A stretch of 64,000 nucleotides of DNA from Vagococcus penaei (GCF_001998885.1 NZ_CP019609.1:2282001-2346000), one strand, 5' to 3'; numbered from the stretch's first letter, positions 18,647-29,785 are shown. Notes: generated by a model not told the origin, from the sequence alone. Numbers and translations: made by a program.

Positions 18647-21280
18647 ATGACAAAAAAAACGTATGAATTTTTTGCTAAAAAGCAAATGAATGAAGTATTT
18701 GACCTATATTCAAGCTCAATTGATGGCTTAACAGCAGAAAAAATTGAGGATTTACGTGATAAACATGGAGAAAATCGGATTTCACATGGTAAGAAAACGC
18801 CTTTATTTATTGAAATTTTAAAAGCATATTTTACTCCATTTACTATTGTGCTAATTGCTTTAGCGGTTATTTCATTTATTACTGATTATTTGATTGTTCC
18901 TGCTAGTGAACGTGATTTGACTGGTGTTATTATCATCGTATTAATGGTTATCCTAAGTGGAACGATGACGCTTGTTCAATCGGTACGCTCAAGTAAAGCG
19001 GCTGAAAAATTAGGTAATTTAGTTAAAGTTACAGCCACAGTAGTTAGAGATGGTCAGGAAAAAGAGTTACCGATTGAAGAATTAGTTTGTGGTGATGTGG
19101 TAAAATTAGCGGCCGGCGATATGATACCTGCTGATATTCGATTATATCGGACAAAAGATTTGTTTATTTCACAAGCGGCGATGACTGGTGAGAGTTATCC
19201 TGTTGAGAAAAAGGCTGATTACGAGGTGACTGAACATAGTACAGACACTGATTTAGAGAATATTGTCTACATGGGAAGTAACGTGGTAAGTGGTAGTGCA
19301 CTTGGTATAGTTATCGCAGTGGGAAATGATACCTTATTTGGCCAAATTGCTAAGGGTGTATCAGAGACACGAACGATTACTAGTTTTGATATTGGGATTA
19401 GTAAAACGTCATGGCTATTAATTCGTTTTATGTTAGTTATGGCACCTGCTGTTTTTCTAATAAACGGTTTGACTAAAGGGGATTGGCTTGAAGCATTTCT
19501 CTTTGGTTTATCAATTGCAGTGGGGCTAACGCCTGAGATGTTACCAATGATTGTCACCACTAACTTAGTTAAAGGTGCATCTAGCATGGCTAAAAAAGGC
19601 ACTATTATCAAAAATTTAAATTCGATTCAAAATTTTGGGGCAATCGATATTCTTTGCACGGATAAAACGGGAACGTTGACACAAGATAAAATTATTTTAG
19701 AATACCACCTTGATGTCGATGGTAAAGAAGACTTGCGGGTCTTACGTCATGCATTTTTCAACAGCTACTATCAAACAGGATTAAAGAATTTGATGGATAA
19801 AGCAATTATTGAGTCGGCGGATGAAGAATTAGCGATTGATGTATCGCATTATACTAAAGTAGACGAAATTCCGTTTGATTTTCAACGTCGCCGGATGAGT
19901 GTTGTGATTGAAGATAATCATGGTAAGACACAGATGATTACTAAAGGTGCAATTGAAGAAATGCTAGATATTTCTTCTTACGTTGATTATCGTGGTGAAG
20001 TCATTCCTTTAACCGAAGAATTACGGGAGACAATTTTAAAAACGGTAGATGAATTAAACGAAGATGGGCTACGTGTTATCGGGGTATCTCAAAAGACTAA
20101 TCCAAGTGTCGTTGGTGAATTCTCAATCCAAGATGAGAGTGACATGGTTTTAATTGGTTATCTTGCCTTTTTAGATCCACCAAAAGAAACGACAAAAGAT
20201 GCTCTTGATGCGTTACGCAAACATGGTGTCGGTGTCAAGGTGCTAACAGGAGACAATGCGTTAGTCACTAAATCAGTTTGTAAGCAAGTTGGTTTGAAAA
20301 ACGAAGCAATTATTATTGGAAATACGCTCGACCATTTAACTGACGATGAATTACAAAAAGTAGCGATTGAAAATAATATTTTTGTTAAATTAACGCCTTC
20401 ACAAAAAACACGTTTGGTTCGTGTCTTACGTGAAGCGGGTCATACGGTTGGTTTCATGGGTGACGGGATTAATGATGCTCCAGCAATGAAAGAGGCTGAT
20501 GTGGGTATTTCGGTTGATACTGCAGTAGATATCGCAAAAGAGTCTGCTGATGTTATCCTTTTAGAAAAAGATCTGATGATTTTAGAGCGTGGCATTTTAT
20601 CTGGTCGTAAAACATTTGGTAATATTATGAAGTATGTAAAAATGACGGCAAGTTCAAACTTTGGTAATATGTTTTCTGTTGTAATTGCCAGTATCTTTCT
20701 ACCATTTTTACCAATGTTACCTTTGCAAGTCCTATTCTTGAATTTGATTTATGATATTTCTTGTATGTCTATTCCATGGGATCATATGGATGAAGAGTAT
20801 CTAGAAGAGCCTAAAAAATGGGACGCAACAAGTATTGGGTCATTTATGCGTTGGTTAGGACCAACAAGTTCAATTTTTGATATCACAACCTATCTTTTAA
20901 TGTACTTTATCATTTGTCCAGCTGTTGTTGGTGGTTCGTTCCATACGTTAAATGCGGAACAACAAGTAATGTTTATTGCTGTATTCCATGCTGGCTGGTT
21001 CGTTGAATCATTATGGTCACAAACGTTAGTTATTTACGCATTACGAACACCTAAAATACCATTTATCCAAAGTAACCCATCATTTATTTTAGCCACTGTC
21101 ACAACTTTAGGTATTGCTATTGGTACAGTCTTACCATTTACCGATTTTGGAGAAAATCTTGGATTAGTTGATTTACCTGGAGAATACTGGGCATGGTTGG
21201 CAGTGACAATTATCGCTTATTTGGTGTTAGTTATGATTGTAAAAAAAATCTATGTAAAAAAATATGGCGAATTACTATAA
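18647..21280 (+). CDS. mgtA: Magnesium-translocating P-type ATPase
   Basis: This is an inner-membrane P3B-type ATPase that imports Mg2+. The 877-aa protein has the expected order: N-terminal cytosolic helix, first membrane pair, actuator domain with MTGESYPVEK, helix 4 with AVGLTPEMLPMIV (ion site), the phosphorylation motif DKTGT, the nucleotide domain (KGAIEEM), the hinge GDGINDAPA, and six C-terminal membrane helices. I chose the ATG at 18647, which AAAGGAAG precedes by 8 bp, not the in-frame TTG at 18620. The upstream M-box confirms the substrate. It is terminated at 21290-21320. Confidence 0.96.
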   Translation: MTKKTYEFFAKKQMNEVFDLYSSSIDGLTAEKIEDLRDKHGENRISHGKKTPLFIEILKAYFTPFTIVLIALAVISFITDYLIVPASERDLTGVIIIVLMVILSGTMTLVQSVRSSKAAEKLGNLVKVTATVVRDGQEKELPIEELVCGDVVKLAAGDMIPADIRLYRTKDLFISQAAMTGESYPVEKKADYEVTEHSTDTDLENIVYMGSNVVSGSALGIVIAVGNDTLFGQIAKGVSETRTITSFDIGISKTSWLLIRFMLVMAPAVFLINGLTKGDWLEAFLFGLSIAVGLTPEMLPMIVTTNLVKGASSMAKKGTIIKNLNSIQNFGAIDILCTDKTGTLTQDKIILEYHLDVDGKEDLRVLRHAFFNSYYQTGLKNLMDKAIIESADEELAIDVSHYTKVDEIPFDFQRRRMSVVIEDNHGKTQMITKGAIEEMLDISSYVDYRGEVIPLTEELRETILKTVDELNEDGLRVIGVSQKTNPSVVGEFSIQDESDMVLIGYLAFLDPPKETTKDALDALRKHGVGVKVLTGDNALVTKSVCKQVGLKNEAIIIGNTLDHLTDDELQKVAIENNIFVKLTPSQKTRLVRVLREAGHTVGFMGDGINDAPAMKEADVGISVDTAVDIAKESADVILLEKDLMILERGILSGRKTFGNIMKYVKMTASSNFGNMFSVVIASIFLPFLPMLPLQVLFLNLIYDISCMSIPWDHMDEEYLEEPKKWDATSIGSFMRWLGPTSSIFDITTYLLMYFIICPAVVGGSFHTLNAEQQVMFIAVFHAGWFVESLWSQTLVIYALRTPKIPFIQSNPSFILATVTTLGIAIGTVLPFTDFGENLGLVDLPGEYWAWLAVTIIAYLVLVMIVKKIYVKKYGELL

Positions 21281-21289
21281 ATAATTTTA

Positions 21290-21320
21290 AAAGGATAGGA
21301 TAACACCTATTCTTTTTTTT
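21290..21320 (+). terminator. Intrinsic terminator after mgtA
   Basis: AAAGGATAGG and CCTATTCTTT form a stem (one G-T pair) followed by TTTTT. Confidence 0.88.
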
Positions 21321-21408
21321 GTTCAATAATTAATAAGACAAAATATTTGTCAGATACGTATTTTTTTAATACGCTATAACCATTAGCAAATAAGAAATGG
21401 GTGTTTTT

Positions 21409-21768
21409 ATGTATCAAGTGATAATGACATATAGTGAAAATGAGCCGTGGTGGTTTTTTGATGAGTGGCAAGAAGACATAACGAAGGAATTATCTTTTGA
21501 TACATTCGAGGCTGCTTGTAATTATTTTAAAGACATTTGTCATGAATATAGTGATAAATTTGAAAGTCATCGTGTAAAAGATGATTATTTGGTTGCTTTT
21601 TGGAATGAAAATGACTTAATATATTGTGAGGACTGTGATGAGGAGCTTCAAGCTTATTATGGTGTGATGTTAGTGAAAAATTACAAGAAATTAGATGATG
21701 GAGATAGTGAATCAGATGAAGCAATTAATTATAGCGGAAAAGCCAAGTGTTGCCAAAGACATAGCTAA
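21409..21768 (+). CDS. DUF1033 family protein
   Basis: This is a conserved small cytosolic protein of Lactobacillales with no known function. The 119-aa sequence has the family's aromatic start MYQVIMTYSENEPWWFFDEW, a Cys pair CEDCDEE, and ends in a polar tail. I prefer the ATG at 21409, which starts at the family consensus MYQV; an in-frame ATG lies at 21397. The last 53 bp overlap the start of topB, so the C-terminal residues (about the last 17) may not match the family. Low-complexity acidic residues precede the overlap. Confidence 0.8.
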   Translation: MYQVIMTYSENEPWWFFDEWQEDITKELSFDTFEAACNYFKDICHEYSDKFESHRVKDDYLVAFWNENDLIYCEDCDEELQAYYGVMLVKNYKKLDDGDSESDEAINYSGKAKCCQRHS

Positions 21769-23796
21769 AGTCTTAGGTGCGACAAAAAAACAAAAAGTTA
21801 TATCGAAGGTAATGATGTGATTGTTACTTGGGCACTAGGTCATCTTTTGACACTAAAAATGCCTGAGGATTATAGTAACGATTGGGCAGAATGGACAGAT
21901 AAAACCTTACCGATGATTCCTAAAAAAGTTGGTATTAAACCACTGCCTAAAACACGGCACCAATTAAAAGCTATCAGTCAATTAGCTAATCGCAAAGATG
22001 TTGGCGAGGCGGTGATAGCAACTGATGCTGGACGAGAAGGCGAACTTGTTGCTAGATGGATTTTAGAATATGTTAAATTTAATAAACCTGTCAAGCGTTT
22101 ATGGATTTCTTCGCAAACAAATCAAGCAATTAAACAAGGTTTTAATTCATTAAGACCAAGCCGTGAGTACGATAATTTATATTATTCAGCACTAGCACGA
22201 GCTGAAGCAGACTGGCTCATTGGATTAAACGTGACACGAGCATTAACAGTCAAATATCAAGATAACTTATCAGCTGGACGGGTACAAACGCCAACCTTAG
22301 CTATGGTACGTGAGCAAGAAAGAAAAATTGAAACGTTTAAGCCGGAAACTTTTTACACATTAGACTTTATTCATCAACAATTAAAAGGTCGCTTGCAACT
22401 GAAAAATCCACGTCAGTTTAAAGAACGTCAAAATTTAGAGGGTCTAGTCGATAAGTTAACTGGAACAGCATTAAAGGTCGTGTCAGTGACTGTCAAAGAA
22501 AAAAAAGAGCACGCCCCATTGCCTTATGATTTAACTGAGATTCAACGAGAAGCCAATCAGCGTTATCAATTTTCAGCTAAAAAGACCCTTTCTGTTATTC
22601 AACGTCTTTATGAGTACCACAAGATAGTAACTTATCCTCGGACAGACTCAAAATATTTGACAACGGATATGAAACAAACAATGAAGGAACGGTTACATGC
22701 TGTAGTCAACCTTGACTCAGAGCGTGTTAAGCAAATACTAAAACAAGGTGGAAATGTCGTTCAAACTAACGTGTTTCAAAATGCAAAAGTGACTGACCAT
22801 CATGGTTTAATTCCTACTGAGCAAACAGCGCGTTTAGAAAAATTAGATAATGATGAATTAAAAATTTATCGCTTAATTACTGAGCGATTTTTAGGTCTAT
22901 TTGAACAACCACATATTACTAGTAATCAAACTATTTCTGCTAAAGCACTAGATTCGCTCTTTGTTTTTAAACAAATGAAGGTGATTCAGGTTGGCTGGAA
23001 GAAAACTGATGGGCGTGAAACGCATGGGGTCACATTTAAAGAAGGTCAAACTCTGACAGGGCATTATCAGATTAATCAAGAGATGACGTCACCACCAAGC
23101 GCGTTGACTGAATCAAGTCTATTAGGACAAATGGAAAAACATGGTTTAGGTACACCTGCAACACGAGCAGAAATGATTGAAAAATTGATTAATTCTGGAC
23201 TGATGGAGCGGACTAATACATCATTGATTGTTACACCAAAAGGTAAGCAATTGTTGCAATTAGTCAATCCATCTTTAGTAACACCTAAGTTAACGGCTGA
23301 ATGGGAAAAATCTTTGGAGCAAATCGCTGACGGTCAATTAAAAGAACATGAGTTTATTAAGAAAATTGAAAAAGAAGCAGATCGTTTAGTGAAAGAAATC
23401 AAACGTAGTGAGACTAAATATGTTGATCATGCTTTAACCACTAAAAAATGTCCTGAATGTGATAGCTTATTAAAAGAGAAAAACACACGTGATGGTAAAA
23501 TTTACGTTTGTAGTAGCGATACTTGTTCTTATCGTCGCCGTAAGGACCCTAAAGTATCTAATCATCGTTGCCCACAATGTAAAAAGAAAATGGAGATTCT
23601 TGAGGGTAAAAATGGGGCATATTTCAAATGTAAGTCATGTAACTTAACTGAAAAGGTTGAGAAAAAATCTGGAAGTGAAAAGAAAATGACAAAGCATGAA
23701 GAACGAAATTTAATCAAGAAATACCAAAAAGAAGCAGATGATGCATTAGAATCTCCATTAGCATTAGCATTAAAACAAGCGCTAAAAGATAATTAA
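21716..23796 (+). pseudogene. topB: DNA topoisomerase III, frame-broken near its start
   Basis: Type IA topoisomerase III relaxes and decatenates DNA. The start (ATG 21716) reads MKQLIIAEKPSVAKDIAKVL, the family N-terminus, but runs into a stop at 21818-21820. The next frame opens before that and carries the rest of the protein to 23796: VTWALGHLL, the Toprim motif IATDAGREGELVA, and the catalytic Tyr in TYPRTDSKYL (codon 22633-22635). The C-terminus has two zinc ribbons (CPECDS...CSSDTC and CPQCKK...CKSC). The break lies at A7-C-A5 (21784-21796). One missing A, or -1 slippage at the in-frame A AAA AAA, restores about 693 aa. The open remainder shows no further decay, so sequencing error or slippage is likelier than a dead gene. 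Confidence 0.9.
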
Positions 23797-23801
23797 TGGT
23801 A

Positions 23802-23838
23802 AAATAGAGCTATGAAATCAAAAGGCATAGCTCTATTT
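23802..23838 (+). terminator. Intrinsic terminator after topB
   Basis: A perfect 13-bp stem (AAATAGAGCTATG) has an 11-base loop; the tail is GTGTTTT. Confidence 0.85.
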
Positions 23839-23863
23839 GTGTTTTATGAAAGGAGATTATTCC

Positions 23864-25234
23864 ATGTTTAATGATATAGTTAGACAGCAACGGGATTTTT
23901 TTAACACCGGTCAAACAAGATCGCTTAATTTTCGCTTAAACCAATTGAAAAAACTCAAGAATCAAATTCAAAGCTATGAAACTGAGTTATTGGAAGCTTT
24001 ACACAAAGATTTACATAAATCTGAAACTGAAGGTTATTTGACTGAATTAGGTGTACTTTATTTGCATCTTGACGATACAATAAAACATTTAAAAAAATGG
24101 GCAAAACCACAAAGAACACGGACACCGCTCTTTTTGCAACCGGCAAAAAGTGAGGTTCGACGAGAACCATATGGTGTTAGTCTAATTATTGGTCCATTCA
24201 ATTATCCTGTATTGTTAATTTTTGATCCATTAATTGGTGCGATTGCTGGAGGGAATACTGCTTTAATTGGTTTGTCAGAAGAAGTTCCCAATACTAATAA
24301 AGTCATCCAACAATTAATTGGTGAAATTTTTGAGAAAAAATATATTACAACATACATTACCTCAATTGATGCGAATCAAGCTGTGTTAGGTGAAAAGTTT
24401 GATAAAATATTTTTTACTGGCAGTGAATTTGTTGGGAAAATCGTTGCTAAAAGTGCGGCAACTAATTTAACACCAATTACGCTAGAATTAGGTGGTAAAA
24501 GTCCAGCAATTGTGACTAAATTTGCAGATATAGAGCTCGCTGCCCAACGAATTATTTGGGGTAAATTTTTAAATGCTGGACAAACATGTGTGGCTCCAGA
24601 TTATTGTCTTGTCGATAACCAAGTTAAAGGCGAATTATTAGAAGAGATGCGTTCTGTATTAATTAAGCAGTTTGGTTCTAATCCTCAATTAAGTCCAGAT
24701 TTTGGTCGGATTGTCAATGCTAAAAGTATTCAACGATTAGAGAAAATAATCAAAGCTGACCAAGATTATCTTTGGTTAGGTGGTACGGTTGATGCAAGCG
24801 ATCGTTATATCGAACCAACAATTTTGGTAGCTGATTTACTAGATCCTTTAGAGGCTATGATGACTGAAATTTTTGGGCCAATTTTTCCTGTGTTAGGCTA
24901 TGATAAGTTAGGAGAGGCTGTGCAATTTATTAAACGTCATCCGCATCCACTAGCTTTTTATCCTTTTTCAAATAAAAAACCAGAAATTAATTGGTTAGTT
25001 AATCAAGTTGATTGCGGTGGTATTACAGTCAATGATACAATTTTACATTTAGCGAATGATCATTTACCGTTTGGTGGAGTTGGGCCTTCTGGTATGGGAG
25101 ATTATCATGGGATTGAAAGTATCCGGGCCTTCACTTATAATAAGTCTGTCTTAAAACGTTCACGGATTATCAGTATTCCGTTTTTATTCCCACCATATAC
25201 TGAAAAAAACATAAAATCATTCGTTTATTTTTAA
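23864..25234 (+). CDS. Aldehyde dehydrogenase, class 3-like
   Basis: This NAD(P)-dependent enzyme oxidises aldehydes to acids. The 456-aa protein has the class 3 features: GPFNYPVLLIFDPLIGAIA (cofactor site), FTGSEFVGKIV, the catalytic Glu in LELGGKSPAIV, and the nucleophile in NAGQTCVAPDY. The LPFGGVGPSGMGDYHG motif is near the end. A C-terminal hydrophobic patch (IISIPFLFPPY) is like that of membrane-associated fatty-aldehyde enzymes. The start at 23864 follows AAAGGAGA; the frame is also open upstream. The substrate is not known. It precedes ftsK by 45 bp with no terminator. Confidence 0.9.
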   Translation: MFNDIVRQQRDFFNTGQTRSLNFRLNQLKKLKNQIQSYETELLEALHKDLHKSETEGYLTELGVLYLHLDDTIKHLKKWAKPQRTRTPLFLQPAKSEVRREPYGVSLIIGPFNYPVLLIFDPLIGAIAGGNTALIGLSEEVPNTNKVIQQLIGEIFEKKYITTYITSIDANQAVLGEKFDKIFFTGSEFVGKIVAKSAATNLTPITLELGGKSPAIVTKFADIELAAQRIIWGKFLNAGQTCVAPDYCLVDNQVKGELLEEMRSVLIKQFGSNPQLSPDFGRIVNAKSIQRLEKIIKADQDYLWLGGTVDASDRYIEPTILVADLLDPLEAMMTEIFGPIFPVLGYDKLGEAVQFIKRHPHPLAFYPFSNKKPEINWLVNQVDCGGITVNDTILHLANDHLPFGGVGPSGMGDYHGIESIRAFTYNKSVLKRSRIISIPFLFPPYTEKNIKSFVYF

Positions 25235-25279
25235 AATAAACTTGATGGTATCTGAAAATTTAATATAAGGAGTAGAGCA

Positions 25280-27618
25280 ATGGTTAAGAAGAAACAAACA
25301 AAAAAGGCTACTAAGAAGCCGACTGCCAAGCAAAAGAAACAACAAGACCGTACAACCTATTTCATCATTGGACTTAGTTTTATTATTTTTGGTTTGTTAG
25401 GTGCGCTTAAACTAGGCTTTCTTGGTTTGCTAATGGCAAATGTGTTTCGGTTATTAGTTGGTAATAGTTATTTAGTAATGGCTATTTTCTTAATTTTTTA
25501 TGGTGCTCTGCTAATGTTTATGGGGAAAGACCCTAAATTCAAGCGAGCTACAATTTGGATTGGTGCCTTAGTTTTCTATTTGGGTGTATTACTATTTCTA
25601 GAAATGGGCTTATTCAAACAAATTACACGAGATACACCTATTTTTTCTCATACATGGAGTAAAATTTACGCTGATTTAAAAGTTAATCAAATCACTCAGT
25701 CAGTTGGTGGTGGAGTGATTGGCGCAAGTTTATATTCAATCACATACTTTTTGGTATCTAAAATAGGTTCATATATTATAGCCTTTGGTACAATGATTGT
25801 TGGTATTTTATTATTTTTAAATATTGGATTAAATGATGTAGCTAATAAAGTCAGAGAATTTGGCGGGAAATCAGCTGAGAACCTTAAAGAAAAATCTGAT
25901 CAAATTATTGAAGAAAAAAAAAAGCTAGCTGAAGAGAAAAAAAAAGGAAACTTTCAGAGAAAACTAGCAAAATAAATAATGTGAAGGAGACATTGCCCGT
26001 TGAAAAAATGGTTGTTGATGTTCCAATAGACGAACCGGTTCAAACTGAATTGCTTAGACCCATGACACCACCGCCAGTTGTCGAGACTGTGCAACAACAA
26101 GAAAGCGAAGATAAAAGTACCTTAGATTGGGATATTCCATTAGGAGAAGGGGATAATCCCAACTATCAGTTGCCGACAGTGTCACTATTAACAAAAGTAC
26201 CAGCGGTCGATCAAACTAATGAACTAAAAATAGTAAAGCACAATACGCAAGTTTTAGAACGTACCTTTGACAGCTTTAACGTTGATGCAAAGGTGACTAA
26301 TTATAGTTTAGGACCATCAGTGACAAAATTTGAAGTTCAACCAGCTGTTGGAGTGAAAGTTAGTAAAATTGTTGGATTAACAGATGACATTGCTCTAGCT
26401 CTTGCAGCGAAAGACATCCGTATGGAAGCACCAATTCCTGGGAAATCGGTGATTGGAATTGAAGTGCCTAATCAGACAACTAGCATGGTTTCTTTCCGTG
26501 AGGTTATGGAAGCATCTCCTGTGCATCCAGATAAACTATTAGAAGTACCTTTAGGCCGTAGTATTTCTGGCGATATCGTATCGGCTGATTTAACAAAGAT
26601 GCCACATCTACTAATTGCTGGGTCAACTGGTAGTGGGAAATCAGTTTGTATTAATGGGATTATTTCCAGTATTTTAATGAAAGCTAAACCTAATCAAGTC
26701 AAACTTATGATGATTGATCCAAAGATGGTTGAATTAAATGTTTACAATGGGATTCCTCATTTGCTGACGCCTGTGGTCACTAATCCACGTAAGGCAGCTC
26801 AAGCTCTACAAAAAGTGGTTGAAGAAATGGAAAAACGTTATGAGCTATTTGCAGGTTTTGGTGTCCGTAATATCAATGGATACAACGAGATGATTCAAAA
26901 ACATAACTTAGAAACTGGTGATATTAAAACGTTTCTTCCATATATTGTGGTAATTGTTGATGAGTTAGCCGACTTAATGATGGTTGCTTCAAATGAAGTT
27001 GAGGATGCGATTATTCGTTTGGCTCAAATGGCGCGTGCTGCCGGAATTCATATGATTTTAGCGACACAACGTCCGAGTGTTGATGTTATTACCGGTATTA
27101 TTAAAGCCAACGTGCCTTCAAGGATTGCCTTTGCCGTTTCAAGTGGAACAGATTCTCGAACGATTATTGACGGTAATGGTGCAGAAAAACTATTAGGTCG
27201 TGGTGATATGCTGTTTGTTCCAATGGGTGAAAATAAACCAATTAGGGTACAAGGCGCATTTATTTCTGATGGCGAAGTCGAGCAAATCGTCAGTTTTGTC
27301 CACTCACAACAGGAAGCTAACTATGTTGAGAGTATGATGCCAACAGATGAGGGGACATCATCTAATCAAAATAGTCAAGATGCGTTTGATGAGTACTATC
27401 AAGATGCGAAAGCATTAGTTATTGATATGCAGACAGCGAGTATTTCCCTATTGCAGAGACGTTTTAAAATAGGTTATAATCGTGCAGCACGAATTGTTGA
27501 TGAACTTGAAGCAAGCGGTGTTGTTGGACCATCTGAAGGCAGTAAGCCACGTAAAGTGTTAATGACTAAGGCTGAAGAAAATTTGGTGCCAGCTTATGAT
27601 GAAACGACACCAGGATAG
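25280..27618 (+). pseudogene. ftsK: DNA translocase FtsK/SpoIIIE, frame-broken in the linker
   Basis: FtsK is the septal DNA pump that moves chromosome termini during division. The first frame (25280-25975, 231 aa) holds a Lys-rich start and four membrane helices, then a Lys/Glu-rich helix. The second frame is open from 25933 and carries the rest of the linker and the motor: Walker [12 protein letters not shown], Walker [25 protein letters not shown], and the C-terminal gamma winged helix ([18 protein letters not shown]). The frames overlap at a nine-A run (25937-25945). One added A, or a -1 slip, joins them into about 779 aa, close to the usual FtsK size. All domains look intact, so I favour sequencing error or slippage over loss. 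Confidence 0.9.
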
Positions 27619-27626
27619 TTTTAATA

Positions 27627-27672
27627 AAAAAACATTTTGCTTACTTAACAATAAGTAGGCAAAATGTTTTTT
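27627..27672. terminator. Bidirectional terminator between ftsK and the antiporter
   Basis: A 21-bp stem (AAAAAACATTTTGCTTACTTA, one mismatch) with a 4-base loop and T/A flanks lies between converging genes. It almost touches the antiporter stop at 27674. Confidence 0.93.
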
Positions 27673-27673
27673 T

Positions 27674-29785
27674 TTAATCAATATTCCCTTGCAAGAACGT
27701 CGCTTCATTATAATTAATTGTTTGACGTAATTGATTTGCTAAGGTTGGTGAAATACGGCCTTTTTCTAATAATTTTTGGATAACAGCTCGTTCTTCATCG
27801 AGTGATTTTAAATAAAATTCACGATGTAGAAGTTGATATTCACTATGATCACTATTATCAGCGTAATTAATCCGTTCAATCTTATATTGGTATTCTAATG
27901 AAATCTGATTGATAATGCTAGTTTTTAAACGATAATATTGGTCTTGTTCAGATAAAGCGATTTGTGCATCTCTTAATGCATCAGTCGCTTTTTCAGCGCT
28001 AACTTTTTCAAGCAACATAATATCTTTACGATTAGTATTTTCTGTTGATCGTTTGCGTAAAATATTTTTGAAAATCATCCGTTTAGTCGCACGTTTAGCA
28101 CGATAAAGAAATTGTTTCATAACGATTGTCACATTAGTCGAATGAGCTTTTTTCTTATAATTAATCATTTGTAAATAATTTTTGATTAATTTTTTATCGA
28201 TGTTATCATTAATACCTAATTCCATAATGGCGTCAAATTCAGCATTAACAGCAATCTTACGGTAGTTTACGTCCAGTTCATGATAAAAATCATTTGACGT
28301 CTTTTCATTATGTAAGTATAAATAACGTAACTGTTTATCTAAATCTTCTAACAATTCCATAATAACGAATTGATTGGTATCATCAATATCAGCTTCTAAG
28401 GCTTTGATTGCCTGTTTGGTCATTAAGGTCTTGGCTTCGATTTCTGATAAATCTTCTAGATTCGACGTATCTTCACCTAAATTATTGCTTGTGCCTTGGG
28501 TAAAATGATTTTCCTCAACAGTCGATAAAATTAAGCGTTTTTTACCTTTTGTCATGATTGGTAGAGTAATCATAGCAGCTAATAAACTAGTTAAAATGAC
28601 CCCACTCGCTAGAAAAATAATTAAATAGCGTTCAGTAAAGGCATCCCCATTTGGTAAGTAGAAGGGAATCGATAGAACCATAACCATCGTAATGGCACCT
28701 CTAACACCAGTTAAACCAGTTAATAACGCTGTTTGGAATTTTGGTTTAGCCAAATTATAGTCTTTCACTTTCCAGTGGTTGTACCACATAAATCCATAAG
28801 ACCAGAATGTTCGAATAAATAATAAGATTAACCAGATAAAAATCACGTAAATAATTAATTTAATATTATTAATTTCAGGATTAATAATCGCTGCATGCAT
28901 AGCTTTAGGCAATGTCGAACCTAATAACACAAAAATTACGCCGTTTAGTAAATAAATAATCATATCCCATAATTTTGCCGTAACTAGCTGAATTTCGGAT
29001 AGTTGGCTACGGTATAAGGGCTTTTGTTGAATTGATAAAACACCCGAAACAACCACTGCAATTACACCAGAAGCATGAACAGTCTCAGCTGCAATAAAGA
29101 TGATGAATGGTGTTAAAATTTGTAGAGAAGTATGGAGAATGGCATCTTGGATTCCTTGTCTAAGCAATGTCGCTTCAATCGCATACATAATACGAGTTCC
29201 GATAATACCGATAACTACAGCCATTGCACTTAGATAAAGAAAATCAAGTGTCGCCGTTCTTAATGAAAACTCTCCAGTTAAAAAGGCAGCTAACGCATAT
29301 TTAAAAGCAATCAGTCCGCTTGCATCGTTAATCAAACTTTCACCATTAACTAGGTTTAATAAACGCTTAGGCAACTTAACTTGCTCAGCAATCCCTTGAA
29401 CAGCAACGGGATCAGTCGGTGACAAGACAGCTGCTAAGGCGAAGGCTAGGGACAAGGATACTTGAGGTACAACTAGATTAATCAAGAACCCGCCTAATAT
29501 CGTTGTTAAAAGTACAAGCCAAATGGCATTTGCAAAAATTGGCGCCCGTAACTCCCATAAATCTTTCTTAGGAAAATGTTTGGCATCACTATATAATAAT
29601 GGTGCGATAAATAATAACATAAACCAATCTGTTTCTAAATGAACGTTTAAATCAAGAAAAATTGCAGCCGCAAAGCCCATCGCAATTTGGATAATTGCTG
29701 TTGGAATGGATACAAGGTAATGACTAATAACGTTTGAGGCAATTACTAAAACAACTAATAAAATAATTGATTCTAATACAGCCAT
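27674..29785 (-). CDS. Na+/H+ antiporter, CPA1 (NhaP/NHE) family
   Basis: This membrane antiporter exchanges Na+ (or K+) for protons. The 703-aa protein has about 12 hydrophobic segments in the first 410 residues. The family signature FALAAVLSPTDPVAV holds the ion-binding Asp, and GESLINDASGLIAFKYA carries the ND pair. The remaining 290 residues form a charged, helical cytoplasmic domain, as in other long CPA1 members. A TAAAGGAGG site precedes the ATG. It stands alone, converging with ftsK. Confidence 0.9.
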   Translation of the reverse strand: MAVLESIILLVVLVIASNVISHYLVSIPTAIIQIAMGFAAAIFLDLNVHLETDWFMLLFIAPLLYSDAKHFPKKDLWELRAPIFANAIWLVLLTTILGGFLINLVVPQVSLSLAFALAAVLSPTDPVAVQGIAEQVKLPKRLLNLVNGESLINDASGLIAFKYALAAFLTGEFSLRTATLDFLYLSAMAVVIGIIGTRIMYAIEATLLRQGIQDAILHTSLQILTPFIIFIAAETVHASGVIAVVVSGVLSIQQKPLYRSQLSEIQLVTAKLWDMIIYLLNGVIFVLLGSTLPKAMHAAIINPEINNIKLIIYVIFIWLILLFIRTFWSYGFMWYNHWKVKDYNLAKPKFQTALLTGLTGVRGAITMVMVLSIPFYLPNGDAFTERYLIIFLASGVILTSLLAAMITLPIMTKGKKRLILSTVEENHFTQGTSNNLGEDTSNLEDLSEIEAKTLMTKQAIKALEADIDDTNQFVIMELLEDLDKQLRYLYLHNEKTSNDFYHELDVNYRKIAVNAEFDAIMELGINDNIDKKLIKNYLQMINYKKKAHSTNVTIVMKQFLYRAKRATKRMIFKNILRKRSTENTNRKDIMLLEKVSAEKATDALRDAQIALSEQDQYYRLKTSIINQISLEYQYKIERINYADNSDHSEYQLLHREFYLKSLDEERAVIQKLLEKGRISPTLANQLRQTINYNEATFLQGNID

